A DNA stretch of 64,000 nt from Arthrobacter_N sp051262515 (GCF_051262515.1 NZ_JBIMER010000005.1:1-64000), one strand, 5' to 3'; positions 43,421 through 52,496 are shown, counted from the first letter of the stretch. The notes: generated by a model from the letters alone, not told the origin. A program made the numbers and translations.

Positions 43421-44214
43421 CAAATCGGCAACCTCACCTCGTTGGCGAACCAGTCCTGCAGCTGCGTCACCCACGTACCCCAGAGCCCGGTGGCCATCAG
43501 GAGGCCAAGCAGGATGAGCATGGCTCCGCCGAAGCGCATCACGGTGCGCTGGTGGCGGCGGAAGAACGCGAGCGCGCCCATGCCCCGGCGCAGGCCGACG
43601 GCGATGAGCAGGAACGGCAGTCCCAGTCCCACGCAGTAGGCGAACGTGAGGGTCGCGGCCTTGGCGGGATCCGGGTTGGCGCCGCTGCTGAGCGCCAAGA
43701 CCGCTGCGAGGGTCGGACCGATGCAGGGCGCCCACCCGAGGCCGAACGTCACCCCCAGCACGGGGGCGCCCCACAGCCCGGCGGGTGGCCGCGCGTGGAT
43801 CTTGCGGTCGTTCTGCAGCCAGCCGAGTCCGCCCAGAAACACGATTCCCAGCACAATCACGACGACGCCGAGCAGCTGCGTGACCCAAGCGCCCTGGAAC
43901 CGCAGCCAAATGGAGAGCTGCGCAAAGAGGACGCCGGCCAGCATGAACACGGCGGTGAAGCCGAGGATGAACAACCCGATCCCCGCCACCATTCGCCCGC
44001 GCTTCTGCTCCTCGAGGTCCGCCCCGGTCAGCCCCGTCACGTACCCGAGGTATCCGGGCACGAGCGGCAGCACGCACGGCGACAGGAAGGAGACCAGCCC
44101 GGCGAGGATGGCCACCGGGACGGCAAGCAGCAGCGAGCCGTCCTGGACCACCTCGGCGAACGGGTTGGCTTGGGCCGCGATGCCGCCCAAACCAGTGGAA
44201 ACAAGTGGACTCAC
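43420..44214 (-). CDS. ccdA: Cytochrome c biogenesis thiol-transfer protein CcdA
   Basis: Six-helix membrane protein of 264 residues that passes reducing power across the membrane to ResA. The two redox cysteines are visible: C47 in SFLSPCVLPLVPGYL and C164 in LGWAPCIGP. The GTG start overlaps the resA stop as GTGA and its stop overlaps resB, so the maturation genes are tightly coupled. Confidence 0.94.
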   Translation of the reverse strand: MSPLVSTGLGGIAAQANPFAEVVQDGSLLLAVPVAILAGLVSFLSPCVLPLVPGYLGYVTGLTGADLEEQKRGRMVAGIGLFILGFTAVFMLAGVLFAQLSIWLRFQGAWVTQLLGVVVIVLGIVFLGGLGWLQNDRKIHARPPAGLWGAPVLGVTFGLGWAPCIGPTLAAVLALSSGANPDPAKAATLTFAYCVGLGLPFLLIAVGLRRGMGALAFFRRHQRTVMRFGGAMLILLGLLMATGLWGTWVTQLQDWFANEVRLPI

Positions 44215-44837
44215 GAGGTCTCGGCGACCCGGTCGGCGATCAGCGTCTTCAGGGTGTTCTTCTCGGCGACGCCGAGGATCCTAGCGGCAACCCTGCCCCG
44301 CTTGTCAATCACCAACGTGGTGGGAACGGCCTGCGGGGGGACGAACTCCGTCATGGCCAAAAGGATGGCGCCGTCGCGGTCCGGCATGGAGGGGTACTCG
44401 ATGCCGAAGGTCCGCTCGAACGCCGAGGCGGTCGGTTCCTCGTCGCGCACGTTCACGCCGATGAACTCGACGCCCTGGTCCGCGAACTCCTTGCTGAGTT
44501 CGGCCATGTGGGGGGCCTCGACGCGGCACGGCGCGCAGGCCGCGTACCAGAAGTTCAGGACGGTGACCTGGCCGGCCCAGGCGGCGGAGTCCACCGCGTC
44601 GCCGTCGTACGTCGTGCCCGTGACCTGAACGGCCTCGCCGCGGGACTCGGCCGCGTACTCCTCCACGGATCCGTCGCCGGCGATGTAGTTCTTGTTGTTG
44701 CCTGCGCGGGCCTGCGCCGCCAGCGGGTCCTCGACAGCGGAACACGCCGCCAGCGGGACAGCCGCCGCGAAGAGTGCCGCCGCGCGCAGGATGGATCGGC
44801 GGTTCGGGCGCGGGGACAGGGACGACTGCAGGGGCAT
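44211..44837 (-). CDS. resA: Thiol-disulfide lipoprotein ResA/TlpA-like
   Basis: Membrane-anchored thioredoxin-like protein of 208 residues that reduces the haem-binding cysteines of apocytochrome c. Lipobox PLAAC with C32; the preceding RPNRRSILR resembles a Tat signal. The thioredoxin motif is C101-A-P-C104 in NFWYAACAPCR. cis-Pro region AVPTTLVIDKRG. Its start is two bases from the stop of the histidine phosphatase gene, and its stop overlaps ccdA. Confidence 0.92.
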   Translation of the reverse strand: MPLQSSLSPRPNRRSILRAAALFAAAVPLAACSAVEDPLAAQARAGNNKNYIAGDGSVEEYAAESRGEAVQVTGTTYDGDAVDSAAWAGQVTVLNFWYAACAPCRVEAPHMAELSKEFADQGVEFIGVNVRDEEPTASAFERTFGIEYPSMPDRDGAILLAMTEFVPPQAVPTTLVIDKRGRVAARILGVAEKNTLKTLIADRVAETS

Positions 44838-44839
44838 GG

Positions 44840-45502
44840 TCAGGCTCCGGGGATGTTCGCGGCGTTGGCCAGCAGGTCGAAGCACGGCTCCGAGTAGCGC
44901 ACGGCGGCGAGGTGGTCGCCGTCGAACTCCAGGCTGGTGATGGAGGCAAGCGTGCACTCGCGCTTGCGTGGGTCGTGCCAGAGGCGTCGGTTCTCCGCGG
45001 CGAGGCGCGTCACCCAGATCGGCAGCTGGTGCGCCACGAGAATCGCCTCCGCGCCGGGTCCACCGAGTTCGACAGCGGCGTCGCGGTGCTCCCGCACGGC
45101 CTCCATCACGCGGGCGACCTGCTCGCCGTAGGGCTCGCCCCACGAGGGCCGGATGGGGTTGACCAGCGCCGGCCAATGCCGCGGATTGCGCAGTTGGCCC
45201 TTGATGCCGGACAGACCCTCGAAGTAGTTGGCGGCCTCGATGATGCGCGGCTCGGTGACTATGTCCAGGCCCAGTGCGGACGACGTCGGCGCGGCCGTCT
45301 CCTGCGCGCGCGTCAGCGGGGACGCGACAAGACGCACGATGTTGGAACCGGCGTCGCGCCTGGCGGCGAAGTGCCCGGCGACGCGGTCGGCCATGGCGCG
45401 GCCCAGCGCGGACAGGTGGAACTCGGGAAGCCGCCCGTAAAGCACCTTGTCCGGGTTGTGGACTTCCCCGTGGCGGAGAAGGTGAACCGTCGCAGTAGGC
45501 AT
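44840..45502 (-). CDS. Histidine phosphatase family protein (phosphoglycerate mutase-like)
   Basis: 220 residues. The phosphohistidine motif LLRHGEVHNP lies at 8-17 (RHG at 10-12); SPLTRAQETA near 63 supplies the second Arg, and VAHQLPIW near 153 the second His region. Substrate unassigned. It is the first gene of the resA-ccdA-resB-ccsB unit in this window and is found at the same place in related actinobacteria. Confidence 0.83.
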   Translation of the reverse strand: MPTATVHLLRHGEVHNPDKVLYGRLPEFHLSALGRAMADRVAGHFAARRDAGSNIVRLVASPLTRAQETAAPTSSALGLDIVTEPRIIEAANYFEGLSGIKGQLRNPRHWPALVNPIRPSWGEPYGEQVARVMEAVREHRDAAVELGGPGAEAILVAHQLPIWVTRLAAENRRLWHDPRKRECTLASITSLEFDGDHLAAVRYSEPCFDLLANAANIPGA

Positions 45503-45695
45503 GCATCCAGTGTCTCAAACGATGTGGCCGTCGCCTAAAACGAGCGCATGACAAGCATCACGGGCGGTTCCGGGAACCTTTTGCGGCGCCTTGGGCACGC
45601 CGTCGGTTGGTCCGAATCGTCCGGCGTGATGATGCGGCGGACGGTGTGCCTGCGGATATCGTGGGAAGCAGCATCCATTCCGCGCAGGAGGAACC

Positions 45696-46427
45696 ATGAG
45701 CACCCCCGACAACACCCCAGAAGTTCCGGAACCACCGCGCTACGGCCAGCGGCTTCCCGAGGGCCAGGCGCCCGGCGGACAGCCCGGCCAGTACGGCCAG
45801 CAGGGCTCGGCCGCGCCGTCGTCGTACGGCCACTACGGGCAGGTGCCTCCGGTGGGCCCCTCGCCCTACGGTGAGCCGGGCCAGGCCTACGGCTACCAAC
45901 AGCCAATGCCCGGCAGCGCCGGCTTTGGAGGACCCTCGGAACCGCTGGTCCGGCCGAAGGAGCTGGACATCTCGTTCTGGCTCATTCTGGCCGCCGGCGT
46001 CCTGACGCTCCTCTCCGGCCTGGCGCTGCTCCTCATCCCGGGAATGGCGGAGTCGATCATCGAGCAGGCGATGGCGCAGGACCCGGCGACGCGCGCTCAG
46101 CTAGAGGAGGCCGGGTTCGACACCGCCGCGATGGTGCCGGTGGTCAAGGCCATCGGTATGGTCGCCATCATCCTCAGTGCCGCGATCTACGCGTTGATCG
46201 CGTTCTTCATCCGCAAGGGCAGCAACGGCGCGCGGATTACCGGCACCGTCTTCGCGGCGGTCTCCCTGTTTGGACTCGCCGGTGCGGCCACCGGCGACTG
46301 GACCGGTGTGATCACCGTGCTGCTGGGCGTGGCCGGCATCGTCTTCGCCTGGCTCAAGCCGTCCAGCGCGTATATCGCGGCGCGCAAGGCCCAGAAACAC
46401 GGTGGCTACGGCGGTTACGGGAGGTAG
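45696..46427 (+). CDS. Pro/Gly/Tyr-rich four-helix membrane protein
   Basis: 243 residues. The first 85 are a low-complexity segment rich in Pro, Gly, Gln and Tyr (GQYGQQG, GQAYGYQQP), probably disordered. Four helices follow (ISFWLILAAGVLTLLSGLALLLIP; AIGMVAIILSAAIYALIAFFI; ITGTVFAAVSLFGLAGA; VITVLLGVAGIVFAWL), then a basic Gly/Tyr tail (KAQKHGGYGGYGR). AGGAGG lies just before the ATG. I do not recognise a function; such proteins are common in actinobacteria. Confidence 0.75.
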   Translation: MSTPDNTPEVPEPPRYGQRLPEGQAPGGQPGQYGQQGSAAPSSYGHYGQVPPVGPSPYGEPGQAYGYQQPMPGSAGFGGPSEPLVRPKELDISFWLILAAGVLTLLSGLALLLIPGMAESIIEQAMAQDPATRAQLEEAGFDTAAMVPVVKAIGMVAIILSAAIYALIAFFIRKGSNGARITGTVFAAVSLFGLAGAATGDWTGVITVLLGVAGIVFAWLKPSSAYIAARKAQKHGGYGGYGR

Positions 46428-46450
46428 CCTCCGGATCCGGCGCGGACCGT

Positions 46451-46525
46451 CGTGAGCGGCTTTGCAAGCCCTACCCCGGAAACTCCCTAGTCAGGGCCGG
46501 CCGGTTCCCGCAAAGCCGTTCAGCG
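46451..46525. repeat. Small intergenic element with terminal inverted repeats, copy 2
   Basis: Ends CGTGAGCGGCTTTGC (46451-46465) and GCAAAGCCGTTCAGCG (46510-46525) are imperfect inverted repeats that match the ends of the element at 40556-40649. It lies between the convergent membrane-protein and rex genes. 75 bases long. Confidence 0.65.
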
Positions 46526-46578
46526 AGGGCCAAAGCAGCTCAGGATGGCCCGCTCGCGGGGGCAGTCGCCCGGGCCGC

Positions 46579-47229
46579 TCAGACCGACGGCTGGCTGGTG
46601 GCGTTCACCGCGTGGTAGGCGAGGATCTGCAACTCTCGCGCCATGTCCACCTTGCGGATCCGCACGCCCTCCGGAACCTGGAGAACAACGGGCGCGAAGT
46701 TCAGGATGTTCACGACGCCGGCGCTCACCACGCGGTCGCAAAGTTCCTGGGCGGCGGGCCCTGGGACGGCGAGGACGGCCATGTTGACGCCGAGTTCGGG
46801 AAAAACGTTTTCCAACTCCGCGGAGTCGAGGACGGTCAGGTCGGCGATCGGCCGCCCGATCAGGTCCGGCGCGCCATCCATCACGGCCACCAGGCTGAAG
46901 CCGGCGCTCCGGAATCCCGCATAACCGGTGAGCGCGCGGCCCAGGTTACCGGCTCCGAGGATTGCGACGCGCCAGTCGCGGGTTAGCCCCAGGGTCTCAG
47001 AGATGAAACGGGCCAACACCCCCACTTCGTAGCCCACGCCGCGTGTCCCGAACGTGCCGAGCAGGGACAGGTCCTTGCGGAGGATCGCCGAGTTCACGCC
47101 GGCTGCGTCCCCGAGCCGTTCGGAGGACACGGTTTCGATTCCGTCCGTGCCGAGGGCATCCAGTGCCCGGAGGTACATGGTCATACGCCCCAAGGTGGCT
47201 TCGGGAAGCGGCTTGTCCGGTTTCCTCAC
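46579..47229 (-). CDS. rex: Redox-sensing transcriptional repressor Rex
   Basis: NAD(H)-responsive repressor of respiratory genes, 216 residues. N-terminal winged HTH (PEATLGRMTMYLRAL...SSERLGDAAGVNSAILRKDLSLLGTFG), then a Rossmann domain (VAILGAGNLGRAL near 87) and a C-terminal dimer-forming helix. The GTG start overlaps the glutaredoxin stop as GTGA; its frame is open upstream but only within that gene. I see no clear Rex operator in the window. Confidence 0.93.
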   Translation of the reverse strand: MRKPDKPLPEATLGRMTMYLRALDALGTDGIETVSSERLGDAAGVNSAILRKDLSLLGTFGTRGVGYEVGVLARFISETLGLTRDWRVAILGAGNLGRALTGYAGFRSAGFSLVAVMDGAPDLIGRPIADLTVLDSAELENVFPELGVNMAVLAVPGPAAQELCDRVVSAGVVNILNFAPVVLQVPEGVRIRKVDMARELQILAYHAVNATSQPSV

Positions 47230-47477
47230 GCGGTCAGCAGCCGTTCGAGTCGCGCGGGGTCGATGACCCAGAAGTCCCGAGGCACGCCATCGATGAGCAG
47301 CACCGGAATTTCCTCGCCATGCCGCGTCAGGAGCTCCGGATCGTCGTCGATGCGGCGCTCGGCCCACTCGACGCCAAGGCGCTCGGCGACGGCGGCAACG
47401 GTTTCGTGGGCCGCCTCGCAGAGGTGGCATCCCTCGCGGGTCAGCAATTCGACGCGAGGATTGGTGGCAGGATCCAT
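47226..47477 (-). CDS. Glutaredoxin family protein
   Basis: 83-residue thioredoxin-fold protein with the redox motif CHLC (C17 and C20) in TREGCHLCEAAHE, followed by the cis-Pro segment EIPVLLIDG. DUF836-type glutaredoxins of this kind precede rex or hemA in many actinobacteria. Translationally coupled to rex. Confidence 0.88.
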   Translation of the reverse strand: MDPATNPRVELLTREGCHLCEAAHETVAAVAERLGVEWAERRIDDDPELLTRHGEEIPVLLIDGVPRDFWVIDPARLERLLTA

Positions 47478-47569
47478 GGTTCCAATCTACCGCCGCTCCC
47501 CTGCGGGCCCCACGTGCGTGACGGTCGCCGACGCGATCCGTGCGCTCCCGTTTGCCTTAGACTGGCGGC

Positions 47570-48382
47570 ATGCCCCAGCCGAAGACCGGCCGCGCCGTGA
47601 CGTCGCCGGTGCGCCACATGTCCGGCGCGGAGGCGGCGTTCTTCGACGTCGACAACACCATGATGCGCGGTGCCAGTCTCTTCGCCGTCGCCCGGAAACT
47701 CCATGCGCGCGGCGTCTTCAGCTTCCGGCAGGCCGCCCTCTTCGCATTCAGGCAGGCACGGTTCATCGTCGCCGGCGAAAACCTGACGGAAATCCATAAG
47801 ATCCGCGACGAGGCCCTCGCACTGGCCGCCGGGTTCCTGGTCGACGACATGACCGCGCTCGGCGACGAGGTCTTCGACGAATTCATCGCCTCCAACATCT
47901 GGCCGGGTACGCGCGCTTTGGCAGACCAGCACCTCCGCGCGGGACGCAACGTCTGGCTGGTGACGGCGACTCCACTGGAGGTCGCGTCCGTGATCTCGCG
48001 CCGCCTCGGCCTGACCGGCGCATTGGGCACCATCGTGGAGCAGGACGCGGGCGTCTACACGGGCCGGCTGGTGGGCGAAATCCTGCACGGGGAGGCCAAG
48101 GCGGAGGCGGTGCGCGATCTGGCGCTACGCGAAGGCCTGGATCTGCGGCGCTGCTGGGCCTACAGCGATTCCCACAACGACGTCCCGCTACTTGAGGCCG
48201 TGGGTCATCCCGTTGCCATCAATCCGGACGGGCGCCTGCGCCGCCACGCCGCGCGGCACAGCTGGCCGGTCTACGACTTCCGCACCGGACGGGCCGCCGC
48301 GACCCTGGGCCTGAAGGCCGCCACGGTTTCCGGCGCCGCCTACGGTCTGTGGCGCGCGCTGGCAGTCCTGCGCCGGTCCTGA
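47570..48382 (+). CDS. HAD-IB family hydrolase (SerB-like)
   Basis: 270-residue phosphatase of the haloacid dehalogenase superfamily, subfamily IB. Motif I is FFDVDNTMMRG (D26 and D28), motif II is VWLVTATPLEVA near 127, and motif III/IV is CWAYSDSHNDVPLLEAVG near 198. The insert of helices after motif I and a C-terminal helix (VSGAAYGLWRALAVL) resemble actinobacterial SerB1-type proteins; the substrate could be a phosphoserine or phospholipid. Divergent from glutaredoxin-rex. Confidence 0.85.
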   Translation: MPQPKTGRAVTSPVRHMSGAEAAFFDVDNTMMRGASLFAVARKLHARGVFSFRQAALFAFRQARFIVAGENLTEIHKIRDEALALAAGFLVDDMTALGDEVFDEFIASNIWPGTRALADQHLRAGRNVWLVTATPLEVASVISRRLGLTGALGTIVEQDAGVYTGRLVGEILHGEAKAEAVRDLALREGLDLRRCWAYSDSHNDVPLLEAVGHPVAINPDGRLRRHAARHSWPVYDFRTGRAAATLGLKAATVSGAAYGLWRALAVLRRS

Positions 48383-48409
48383 ACGTCCGGGACATGGAAC
48401 GACGGAACG

Positions 48410-48508
48410 CTACTTCTTGTTGCGGCGCTGGTGGCGGGTCTTGCGAAGCAACTTGCGGTGCTTCTTCTTGGCCATACGCTTGCGGCGCTTCTTGATAACA
48501 GAGCCCAT
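48410..48508 (-). CDS. Small ribosomal protein bS22 (AURKAIP1/COX24-like)
   Basis: A 32-residue, extremely basic protein beginning MGSVIKKRRKRMAKKKHRK and ending RNKK. This is the actinobacterial extra small-subunit protein bS22, close to the decoding centre in mycobacterial ribosomes. GAGGAACCA precedes the ATG. It lies between a HAD hydrolase and the excisionase-like HTH gene, its usual neighbourhood, and is easily missed because of its length. Confidence 0.9.
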   Translation of the reverse strand: MGSVIKKRRKRMAKKKHRKLLRKTRHQRRNKK

Positions 48509-48635
48509 TGGTTCCTCACAGACTGTTGGTTGGTGGTTGCTTTCCGACCGCGGGGCAACCGGGCGCAACCAACATGGACGTTAAACGTTCCTTAACAGAT
48601 TACCCTGTTCCGGAGCGCGTCTCGGACCACGGGAC

Positions 48636-48848
48636 TCAGGCGGTCTCCGAGGTCCCCTCGACGCAGGCGGTTCGCAGGTAATCCCCGACGGCCGTCTCCG
48701 GAACGCGGTACGAACGGCCGAACCGGACGGCGGGGAGCTCCCCCGAGTGCACCAGCCGGTACACCGTCATCTTCGAAACCCGCATCACGTCGGCGACCTC
48801 GCCCACCGTCATGAATTGCGCGTCCGAGAAGTTCCTAGCGTCAGCCAT
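48636..48848 (-). CDS. Excisionase-type helix-turn-helix DNA-binding protein
   Basis: 70 residues from the ATG giving MADARNFSDAQ, with GGAGACAA about 8 bases upstream. A MerR/excisionase-like HTH covers FMTVGEVADVMRVSKMTVYRLVHSGELPAVRFGRSYRVPE. This is the conserved actinobacterial chromosomal protein that sits beside bS22 and proC, not a phage excisionase. Its target is unknown. Confidence 0.85.
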   Translation of the reverse strand: MADARNFSDAQFMTVGEVADVMRVSKMTVYRLVHSGELPAVRFGRSYRVPETAVGDYLRTACVEGTSETA

Positions 48849-48979
48849 CCCCAATTGTCTCCTGATCCGGGCAGATTCCATCGTTTGATGGCGGCGCGTT
48901 CATTGCCTCCGTGGGCATGAGCCGTCCATGCTCACAGTAGTGGCTGGTGTGGCAAAAGTGAAACCCCTGGTCGTGGGAT

Positions 48980-49888
48980 TCACGACCGCCTACGAATCGC
49001 CTCCGCCAGGTCGGCCAGCAGCCCCCGGGTGGTGTCCCACCCCATGCACGCGTCCGTGGACCGACTGCCCGTAAACGACTGGCCCGTCGGTCCCCCCGGG
49101 GCCAACTTTTGGGCCCCTTCGACCAGGAAGCTCTCCGCCATCACGCCGGCAATACCTCGTTCTCCCGTCCCGATTCGTCGCGCCAAGTCACCGAGTACCG
49201 TGGCATGGCGTACGTGGGACTTGCCGCAGTTGGCGTGGCTGGCGTCGATCACCAGACGCGGATTCACCCCTCGCGACGCCAATTGCGCGGACTCCGCGGC
49301 AACGTCGCTTTCGCCGTGGTTGGGGCCGTTCGCGCCGCCACGCAGCACCACATGGGCATCCCGGTTGCCGCGGGTCGCGCCGAGGCTGGCGCGGCCGCCG
49401 TCGTCCATCCACAGGAAGCTCTGCGGCGGCGGCCGAGCACGCGTCCAATGCGACCTGCAGTCCGCCGTCGGTGCCGTTTTTGAAGCCCACCGGCATGGAC
49501 AGCTCCGACACCAGTTGGCGGTGGATCTGGCTTTCCGTGGTCCGCGCTCCGATGGCTCCCCAGGGCACGAGGTCCGCGAGGTACTGCGGACTCATCGGCT
49601 CGAGGAACTCGGTGGCGGCGGGCAGGCCGAGGGCGCCGACGTCGAGCAGGAACCGGCGGGCGGTGCGCAGACCCGCGGCGATGTCGTGGCTGCCGTCCAG
49701 GGCGGGGTCGTTGATCAGGCCCTTCCAGCCCACGGTGGTCCGCGGCTTCTCGAAGTAGGTGCGCATGACCACGACCAGTTCGCCGCGGTGGCGGGCAGTT
49801 CGTCCACGAGCTGCCCGGGGGTCTCGGTGAAGGAATCGATCCGTTCGTTGGCGTTGGGGAGGGCGCGGGACTCGGCCGTGGTGGTCAT
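48980..49888 (-). pseudogene. Broken class I DAHP synthase gene (aroG/aroF)
   Basis: Pieces of a 3-deoxy-7-phosphoheptulonate synthase in two alternating frames. The ATG at 49888 opens MTTTAESRALPNANERIDSF and stays in frame for about 35 codons. About 50 codons, including the GPCSIHD active-site segment, are absent. Then VVVMRTYFEKPRTTVGWKG to DGGLQVALDA runs in another frame. A second shift near 49420 leads to FLWMDDGGRASL...VIDASHANCGKS and the end. The enzyme cannot be functional, so a second DAHP synthase must be elsewhere in the genome unless the sequence is wrong. Confidence 0.85.
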
Positions 49889-50032
49889 GGTGATCCCTTT
49901 CGGTGCGGAGCCTACTCCGGCAGACCCGCCCGATTCCCGTCACCGGGTGTTCGAACGCCTTCAGGGCCGCCTGGAAATGGCAAAGGACCTCGAGCATGGG
50001 CTCGGGTCCTGGTCGGCTGTGACGCGCCACCC

Positions 50033-50596
50033 CTAGATGCCCGGGGCGCGGCGCAGGCCACGGTAGTCGCTCGCGAAGTGCACCAGCGGATCGTCCGCCC
50101 GTCCGGATTCCATGCCCCTCCCCATGGACACCACCTCTCCCACGACGACCAGATGCGTGGCGGCCTGCATCGTGTCCACCGTGCGGAGCTCGAACCACGC
50201 CAGGGCACCCTCGACGACGACGGCCCCGGTGGCGGGGGCGCGCCGGAAGGGCACCTGGTTCAACAGTCCGAAGACCGGGTTCCCGGGGCTTGCCAGCCAG
50301 TTGGCGATGCCTTGCTGGTCGGCCGCCAACAAGGACAGCGTCCAGTAGCCGGCGGACTGGACCGCGTCGGCGATGCGCCCGTCACCGTACAGGGACACCA
50401 GCATGGTCGGCGGGTCGCAGGAGACATCGAGGTAGCCGGTCACCGTCGCGGCGACGTCGTGCCCGCGCTCGCGCGTGGCCACGACGGCGACGCCGGAGGC
50501 GATGTCCGCCGCGAGTTCCCGGTAGGCGTCCGCGTCGTCCTCCGGCGAATCGCCGGATCCCATGAGGCGCGCTTCCGGCGGATCGGTCAGTTCCAT
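50033..50596 (-). CDS. Flavin reductase family protein
   Basis: 187 residues with the split beta-barrel FMN-binding fold of flavin reductase-like domains (IASGVAVVATRERGHDVAATVTGYLDVSCDPPTMLVSL, then LSLLAADQQGIANWLAS and HLVVVGEVVSMG). Such proteins reduce flavin for a partner monooxygenase or act as NADH:FMN oxidoreductases. No partner oxygenase is adjacent. ATG giving MELTDPP; an upstream extension is open but not family-like. Confidence 0.78.
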   Translation of the reverse strand: MELTDPPEARLMGSGDSPEDDADAYRELAADIASGVAVVATRERGHDVAATVTGYLDVSCDPPTMLVSLYGDGRIADAVQSAGYWTLSLLAADQQGIANWLASPGNPVFGLLNQVPFRRAPATGAVVVEGALAWFELRTVDTMQAATHLVVVGEVVSMGRGMESGRADDPLVHFASDYRGLRRAPGI

Positions 50597-50664
50597 GCCC
50601 TCATCGTCGCAGACCGCGGCCCGGCCGCCGGTCGAGACAGCCCGGTCCGGGCGTGCGGCGACCG

Positions 50665-52347
50665 TCACGGGGAAGGGGTGGTGGAGGCGGGCTTCCCGGC
50701 CGGACTGGATGGGGTCGCCGGTACGGGCTTCTTGGACGGCGCGGGTGTCTTCGAGGGGACGGGGTTCTTGGCCGGAGCGGAAGCGGACTCCTGCGCGTCG
50801 AGGATGGCCTGCACCTCGACGTTGTTCAGGAGTTTCCACGGCGAGTCCTGCGAGCCCTGCATGGCCGCCTCGGGACTCTGCGCCGTGTTCCACCACTTGG
50901 ATTCCATGACGCGCCCGTCGAACACGATCCGATCCCTCTTGACGTACACGTCCGTAGGCGACCATTCGGGATAGAGCCCGGCGGGAGCCGCGACAACGGG
51001 ACGGGGCTTGTCGCCGGGCAGCACGGGGCCGACCAATGTCCACGGCGTGACTCCCGCGTTACCCACTGGCGCGTCGGGTGCCACGTCCTCGTTCCACCAC
51101 TTGGCCTCGTAGACATTGCCCCGCCAGACGGCTCGGTCGCCCTCGACGAAGGTCGCCTCCTGGTTCCAGACCGGGTAGGGGCTGGTGGCCGGGTTGTCGA
51201 CGATGGCCGATTCGACGGGCGCGGGCGCCGGCGCGGACGACGCCGGTGCGCGGTTCGCGGGGGCGGCGTTCCCGATGCCACGCGACAGAATCTGTGCGAA
51301 TTCCCCGGGGGTCTGCGCGGTGCCGCTGCAGTTGTTGGAAACGCGGGTGGCGTCGGGGAAATTCGGGCCGCAGGCCTGGTCGCGGTTCGCGGACCAGAAG
51401 GACATCCTGCCCACGTTCACCTCGACGGCGAACCGGTTCAGTGACTCGGCGTCGTCCGTCGTGAGTATTTCGCCCAGGAGGTCGTTCTGGCCGATCATGG
51501 GCGTCAGGCCGATCTTGCGCCAGAGGCTCTGTTCGCCGATCCGCTCGTCGCGCTCGGCGTACGCCTGAGCCAGCTGGGCGTGGGCGCTGCGGGCGGTCTG
51601 GATCGCCGCGTCGGCCATCGAATCGCCGGGCGCCCGGGACTCGCCGTAGTTCATGGTCATGAGATTGACGCCAGCCAGGTCGAGGCCTGCGTCCAGCATG
51701 CGGTCGACCTCCGCAAGCCCCTCCGCCGTCAGACCGAAAGTGGCGGCCGGCAGCGTCAGCCAAACCTCAAGGGGCTCGCCACCTGCCGCGCGGTCCGACT
51801 GCTACCCGGCGACCGCCAATGCCCGGCGTTCTCCGCCGTCGGCGTCCGTCAGGTCGTCGCCTTCGATATCCAGGTCCAGCGTCTTCGACTCGTAGCGGTC
51901 AAGCAACGCCGCGTAGGCCGCCCGCAGGGCCACCGGGTCCGAACACGCGGTGGCCGGTTCGTCGTTGAGCAGCCCCCCGGTCGAGACGACGATCTCGCCC
52001 CCGGCCTCCCGCACGCGGGCCGCCCGCCGGTCCAGATCGAAAGTCTCGGCCGCCGAATCCATTGTGTAGAAGCTTCCCCACGATGGCTGGCACGGCTCCT
52101 CCAGATCCGCCACGGCGAACGCCAGCACGACCCGCTCCCCCGGAGCCACGTTGCCGCCGATGTCGTAGAACGGAGTCGAGGTCGCATCCACGTAGGAGCC
52201 GAACCACTGCCGGCCCTGCCCCGCGGCGGCTGAGTCCTGCGCCTTGCCCCAGACCAGAACGGAGGCGGCAGCCAATCCGCACACGACCGCGAGAACGATG
52301 ATGAGACGGGTCGGCGACAGGCGTCGGCCCTCGAATATCGATGCCAT
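50665..52347 (-). pseudogene. Membrane-anchored GH18 glycosidase with chitin-binding modules, interrupted by an amber codon
   Basis: One frame from 52347 to 50665 broken only by TAG at 51804-51802. Before the stop: an N-terminal membrane helix (LIIVLAVVCGLAAASVLVW), then GH18 strands, with the catalytic motif in TLDLDIEGDD (Glu near 163). After the stop: EVWLTLPAATFGLT, NLMTMNYG and SFWSANRDQ complete the barrel, followed by two CBM5/12-like modules (each with a KWWN motif) and a Pro/Lys/Ser tail. CAG to TAG in AVAG-stop-QSDR is a single transition. It could be a true nonsense mutation, readthrough or a sequencing error. Divergent from a GT2 synthase. Confidence 0.75.
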
Positions 52348-52460
52348 ATTTCCCCCCAAGGTATCGGTGGCGGAACCCCTCCGCCACGCGGGTACGGTGT
52401 CGGCCGCGGCTTCGGTCGGATCCCCATCCGGCCGTCGTCCGCGCTTCCCGGCACGTACCC

Positions 52461-52488
52461 ATGGACACAGTAGCCCCCTGCGCTAAGG
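52461..52488 (+). promoter_or_regulatory. Promoter of the GT2 synthase gene
   Basis: TGGACA (52461-52466), a 16-base spacer and TAAGGT (52483-52488) face the synthase. A start of transcription near 52495 would leave a leader of about 68 bases that opens with an inverted repeat. Confidence 0.5.
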
Positions 52489-52496
52489 TTGTCCCA

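Noticed and set aside
41759..44077. ResB frame extended upstream by 219 codons, suggesting a CcdA-ResB fusion
   Set aside because: The upstream part is out of frame with ccdA and lacks its motifs; ATG at 43420 gives a normal ResB.
48636..48848. Excisionase-like gene as a sign of a prophage or integrative element
   Set aside because: No integrase, att-like repeat or phage gene is near; the gene is a conserved chromosomal neighbour of bS22 and proC.
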